Assembly (NCBI GenBank): GCA_023231475.1
Contig: JALJEE010002077.1
Span: forward strand, 1-61,308
Length of the DNA: 61,308 nucleotides
Direction of reading: 5' to 3'
From: Seison nebaliae
Lineage: Eukaryota; Rotifera; Pararotatoria; Seisonacea; Seisonidae
Made by a program: the position numbers and the translations under genes. Shown one piece after another: positions 57,365-61,308 of the stretch; position 1 is the first letter of the stretch, and each line of letters begins with the position of its first letter. The notes under the pieces are model-generated. The model did not search any database, was not told where the DNA came from, and saw only the letters and a program-made list of their open reading frames with translations.

Positions 57365-59310
57365 ATGAATACTTTCAGATTAACAATTGTTGTCTTTTCT
57401 ATATTATTATCAAATTTTAACGAATGTACTCGACCTACCAAAAACATCAAGGCCATATATGGTCAATCCATTAAATTGAGATGTAACATCGAAGAAATGG
57501 AATCAAATGCTCATGTCACTTGGATAAGAAAAGAGACGAACGAAATCATTTCAATTGACAGAACTATCCATCAATCGACTCCGATGCAATTGAGGAAGGA
57601 AAACGTCCGAAGACGAAATCGTCGAGAAGTCTATCAAGGCAAATATCAAATCGACCATTCATATATGACCGAATGGCATCTCATCATCAATCACGTAACA
57701 GAAGACGACAGTGGAATTTACATTTGTAAATTATCCACCGATCCTTTAGGTCAGAAACAACGTCGTACCGTCCAATCCCATTCCGATGGAATGGATGAAA
57801 AAATCAATAAAAATATTCAAAGTCAATCAGAAATTGATTTTATCGAACAATTATTCGATGATACAAACTCAGAAGAACATCAAGTTCAAAATGTGAAGGA
57901 AAATGGGGAAAGATCGCGTCGTTTCCAACACAACGTGTTTGAGAAGATTGAACAAATTTTCAACTTAATCATTCTAGTTCCACCCAGAATATTGACACCA
58001 GTTCAAATGAAAATTTCCAGAATTACTTCATTGTCTCCTTCACCATCTTCATCATCGACGGATGTCATTTATCAAAATGAAATGTTCTCTCTCAGTTCAT
58101 CAGATGTCATTTATGAGAAAGATCTCCGTTTATCTGATCCTCCCAATCCCGAGTTATTGAAATGTGTCGCCGATGGAATGCCAACACCTAAGATCAATTG
58201 GTTTGTTGTTCAATTATATTCCAACAATCGAACTAGTGAAAGACAATTAAATTTCAATGGAAATTCAATTAATGTCGGAAACGTCCGTAACGTGATTCGT
58301 TCACTGTTGAAGAACAATAAGAAGATTGGAGATGAGAATGGTGTGATTACCATATTTATTTGTGTGGCCAACAATGAAATTCAACCAACAGCTTCAATGA
58401 AATTCCGAATCAATCAATTGTTCTCTCCAAAACTTTCTTATTTGAGTAACAGTCTAATTCAACTAAAGAATGATGGAATGGAAGAGAATAGCGTCCGAAT
58501 GGAATGTGAAATCGTTTCTAACCCAACACCCTCTGTAATTCTGTGGAAGAAGAATAACAAAGTAATATATCGAAAACAATTATTTCCCTCTTTTCAAAGG
58601 GGAAGTGAAACGAATTTAAATTATAAAAATAATCGGTACATATTTACAAATTACGAGAAACGACAATCAAACTTCGATTTATCAAAAAAAATTATTTCTT
58701 CTTTAAAAATTCCCGTTAGTTTTTCCTTTCTTCAATTCAGAAATTAATTTTTTCAATACAGAAACCATCAAAAACTGATATCGGGAAGTATAAATGTATC
58801 ATCGTAAATTCGGTTGGAAAATCGCATTTAATGTTCGAAATAGAAAATGTACAAAACGAAAAACGATTATCCGTTAAATTAAACGACGAGTTACCGAAAG
58901 CACTAATTTATCCCGTTAAAATGGAAACCAAGAAAAAAGAAGAAAGCATCAAAACACAACCAAAGAAATCGAATTTGAAATCTGTTCAAATTTGGCATCG
59001 GCAAAAATTTAAGAAACCGATTGAAGCAATAGTAGAATTGACGAGGAAACGACTTCTTCGAAACGACAATTATTATTCGGGAAATAATGTGAATGAGAAC
59101 AATCATCGAAGTAAGCCGTACGTGAATGGTTTGAGGTATGAACCGGCCAGATGGTATCCTCACCAAATGGATAAGGAACGAAGATATCGAACTGAAAAAA
59201 ATTATTATAGATTTGATCATTCATCAGGAAGTGAGATGATAAGAACTAATTTCATTTCATTATTATTTATATTCTTTATTTATTCGATCATTTCCATAAG
59301 TATTTGTTAA
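57365..59310 (+). CDS. GPI-anchored three-Ig cell-surface protein (Wirin/DIP/lachesin type)
   Basis: Exons 57365-58714 and 58762-59310 (47-bp GTT-AG intron, phase 0) encode 632 residues. A signal peptide (first about 20 residues) is followed by Ig1 (about 30-140) with LRCNIEE, HVTWIRKETNEIISID, WHLIINHV, DDSGIYICKLSTDPL. This is the exact pattern of insect DIP/lachesin and vertebrate IgLON first domains. Ig2 (about 215-345) and Ig3 (about 360-490, KYKCIIVNSVG) follow. An unusually long acidic/basic linker (about 145-205) and Ser-rich insert separate Ig1 and Ig2. The basic C-terminal region ends in a hydrophobic stretch (FISLLFIFFIYSIISISIC) without a cytoplasmic tail, as for GPI attachment. 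Such proteins pair with Dpr-like partners in neuronal recognition. The nearest genes are far away on the left. Confidence 0.85.
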
Positions 59311-59703
59311 TTCATTTCTAATCGTCTTTGAACCTCCGGTGATGTTTGAATCTTTCTATATCAAAACTATCTTATTCTAATTTTTTATAATTGTCCTTTT
59401 ATAATAAAATCCTTAATTTCATAATATACTTTTCATTCAGTTTTGTTGGCAGAAATCTGTTTAGTTTCTTCGATATTATAGGAGAAATAACATTACCATT
59501 ATTCATTGATGATAATATAATACAAAATTTGATAAATTGTAACGTTACAAATTCGGTTACTGTTCCGTTGAATCAACTGTTAATTTAACAAAAACTAACT
59601 GAAATGTAACCCAAAAAAGACAAGAAAAAAATGTTTATTTCGTTGGTTTAGAAAAAGAATAGAAATGTTTCCCTTTCCTTCATAATTAACACACTTTTAA
59701 CAC

Positions 59704-59761
59704 CGAAATGGAAGAATGAGGTGACAAAATCATCGAAATGAAAGAATGAGGGTGATAAAAT
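59704..59761. repeat. Direct repeat, two copies of about 27 bp
   Basis: CGAAATGGAAGAATGAGG and CGAAATGAAAGAATGAGG, each continuing into TGACAAAAT or TGATAAAAT. They lie just upstream of the decayed retrotransposon and may be what is left of its 5' end. Confidence 0.7.
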
Positions 59762-59829
59762 GTCCCTTTGGTAAGTGACGAACTGTTCCAATTTAATAAT
59801 AAAGGGTGACGAAATTTAAGTTAGCGTTT

Positions 59830-61165
59830 TTATATCCCATTATATCGTTAGCGACAGCTTGAGAAATTCTGTCATTTTTTGCAAAATTTCGATGAACTGC
59901 CATTTTTTCTCAGCGTCGGATCATCTACCCATCTTTTTGATTATCTCTCATTCTCTCTCACCTCGCAACGCTGAACAAGACAAACCGAACGATGTAATAT
60001 CTCTAATCAAAATCAGTTATTATTGCAGATGTGATTTCCTCCGCCAACAATCCATTCTCCTCGAAATTACCTCTTCCTAGAACGGACTTTTCTTCCTTTC
60101 AATGAACATTTTTCCATTCCCGCACAGAATTCGTCTGCTACGGTTTCACATCAACGTTTTTCACGTCCTCCTATCCCGAATTTTTCTTGTATTTATCATC
60201 TTAAGTTTAGGGCAATCCGTTGAATTCCATGAGACAACATTTCGTATCTAAACTCAGAAGAACATGTCTCTCAAATAGCCGACATAATGTTTGGAGGTTG
60301 ATAACTGGAAAACCTTCGACGAATAATGGTTCCGATATCTCTGTTGAGTCTTTTGCAATTCACTTTAATTCGTACATGTATAACAGAACTGTCGTTCCAT
60401 TCGATCTTTCGACAATTTCAATTTCACTTTATTTTCCTCTCACGACGTCTATGAATCAATTATTACACTTGATGGTATTTGCATTAAACTCGTTCAGCAT
60501 GCTCTACCGTCGCTTATTTCGAATCTTCTTTAAATTCGTACCGTCCGATATGTATCTCTTCTTTCGTGTTAAAATTGGTTGACAATCTCATGTTATTCCG
60601 CTACCGCAACATTCTGAACCGCTGAACCATTGATCTCGGTTGTCTATCCTCCATGGTGTTAGATCATGTACGTAACAAATTATGTAAAGCGTTCTTCTCT
60701 TTCTCTTCTAACAAGTAAGAAAGTTCTCTTTGTAAGACGAAATTCGTTCCTCTTAAACTACGTCTACAGCTTTTTAAGAGTATGGTTCTTCCATTATATT
60801 CTCTGGATAACATATTTTTATGCACTCAACGTTCATTCTTGTCGATCGACCCTGCGTACAATCGTCTTATCAGGAGATTAATCGGTTGCTTTCACAGATG
60901 TAACCGTTCTCTACTTTTCGCAACAGTTGGTCTCGTGCCGCTGCCGATTCTCTTTTGTCGTCGCATTTTTACTGTTATCGACAAAATTTCGGAATGAAAC
61001 TTCTACACTTCATACATTTCCAACATGAATAATTTTCATAATCGCTCAATCTTTAGTCTGATCTTAAGATTCTGCTTAATTCACTCTCAATAATTTACAT
61101 TCCTATGTTACACATGTCGCTGCTGACAAATACGGCACTTGAATATAAATGAAATTTATTTACAA
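59830..61165 (+). mobile_element. Decayed non-LTR retrotransposon (LINE) fragment
   Basis: Conceptual translation across several frames shows remnants in LINE order. The end of an APE-type endonuclease has the SDHLPI motif (59916-59935). The endonuclease-RT linker reads NVWRLITGKPS with SVESFAIHF (60280-60370). An RT block follows with DGICIKLVQHALPSL (about 60470), then QSHVIPLPQHSEPLNH (60583-60630). A post-RT segment contains DPAYNRLIRRLIG and RSLLFATVGLVPLPIL (about 60845-60960). Frameshifts and stops break the frame, and the span between the last RT block and the post-RT segment is too short to hold the catalytic YADD-type core. The copy is therefore dead. GC content is higher than in the flanks. 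No poly(A) tail or target duplication is evident, so the exact ends are uncertain. It resembles Jockey/CR1-like elements. Confidence 0.7.
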
Positions 61166-61308
61166 AGAATTTATATAGTAGTAATGGATAGTAGAGAGTT
61201 TAGTATTAAACGGTAAAGATTCACACACTTTTTGAATTAAAATATATTTAATAAACCACACATTTCGATTTTTGAAACGTTCGACAATCACTCACGAATA
61301 AATAAAAT

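Overview
This is a eukaryotic, animal nuclear window. It is AT-rich, with compact genes split by very short introns (mostly 40-60 bp). The content is clearly metazoan: a G-alpha-q subunit, a forkhead factor, a Wirin/DIP/lachesin-type immunoglobulin protein, HERC4, OCRL/INPP5B, INPP5F/Sac2 and acid ceramidase homologues. Small introns, an ShK-CAP-EGF-ShK secreted protein and low-complexity N/Q/D runs suggest a compact-genome invertebrate. I cannot name the phylum from this window.

Layout. 0-6.8 kb: the 3' part of an unrecognised gene; a divergent pair of two-EF-hand proteins; ribose-phosphate pyrophosphokinase (PRPS); acid ceramidase; a HAPSTR1-like gene. 7-12 kb: a GNAT acetyltransferase split by a 3.8-kb intron that holds a complete intronless INPP5F/Sac2 lipid-phosphatase gene on the same strand. 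12-24.5 kb: a FoxQ2-like forkhead gene, a HERC4-type ubiquitin ligase and an intronless OCRL/INPP5B-like 5-phosphatase. 26.5-27.2 kb: two small mitochondrial ATP synthase subunits (epsilon and DAPIT) in tandem. 27.9-38 kb: the secreted ShK-CAP-EGF-ShK protein, a CDKL-family pseudokinase and a zinc-finger protein. 41-42.6 kb: G-alpha-q. 42.6-57.4 kb is gene-poor, with one candidate small gene behind an RFX X-box motif. 57.4-59.3 kb: the Ig protein. The right end is a decayed non-LTR retrotransposon.

Functional links. The OCRL-like 5-phosphatase and the Sac2-like 4-phosphatase act one after the other on phosphoinositides in the endocytic pathway of other animals. G-alpha-q acts upstream of phospholipase C-beta, which uses PI(4,5)P2. 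The two ATP synthase subunits belong to one complex.

The most striking feature is the splicing signal. All 36 introns that I could place, in 12 genes, start with GTT rather than the usual GTA or GTG. In most of them the reading frame and a known protein family fix the junction. Other points of note are a CDKL-type kinase that has lost every catalytic motif yet keeps its TEY activation segment, and the nested Sac2 gene.
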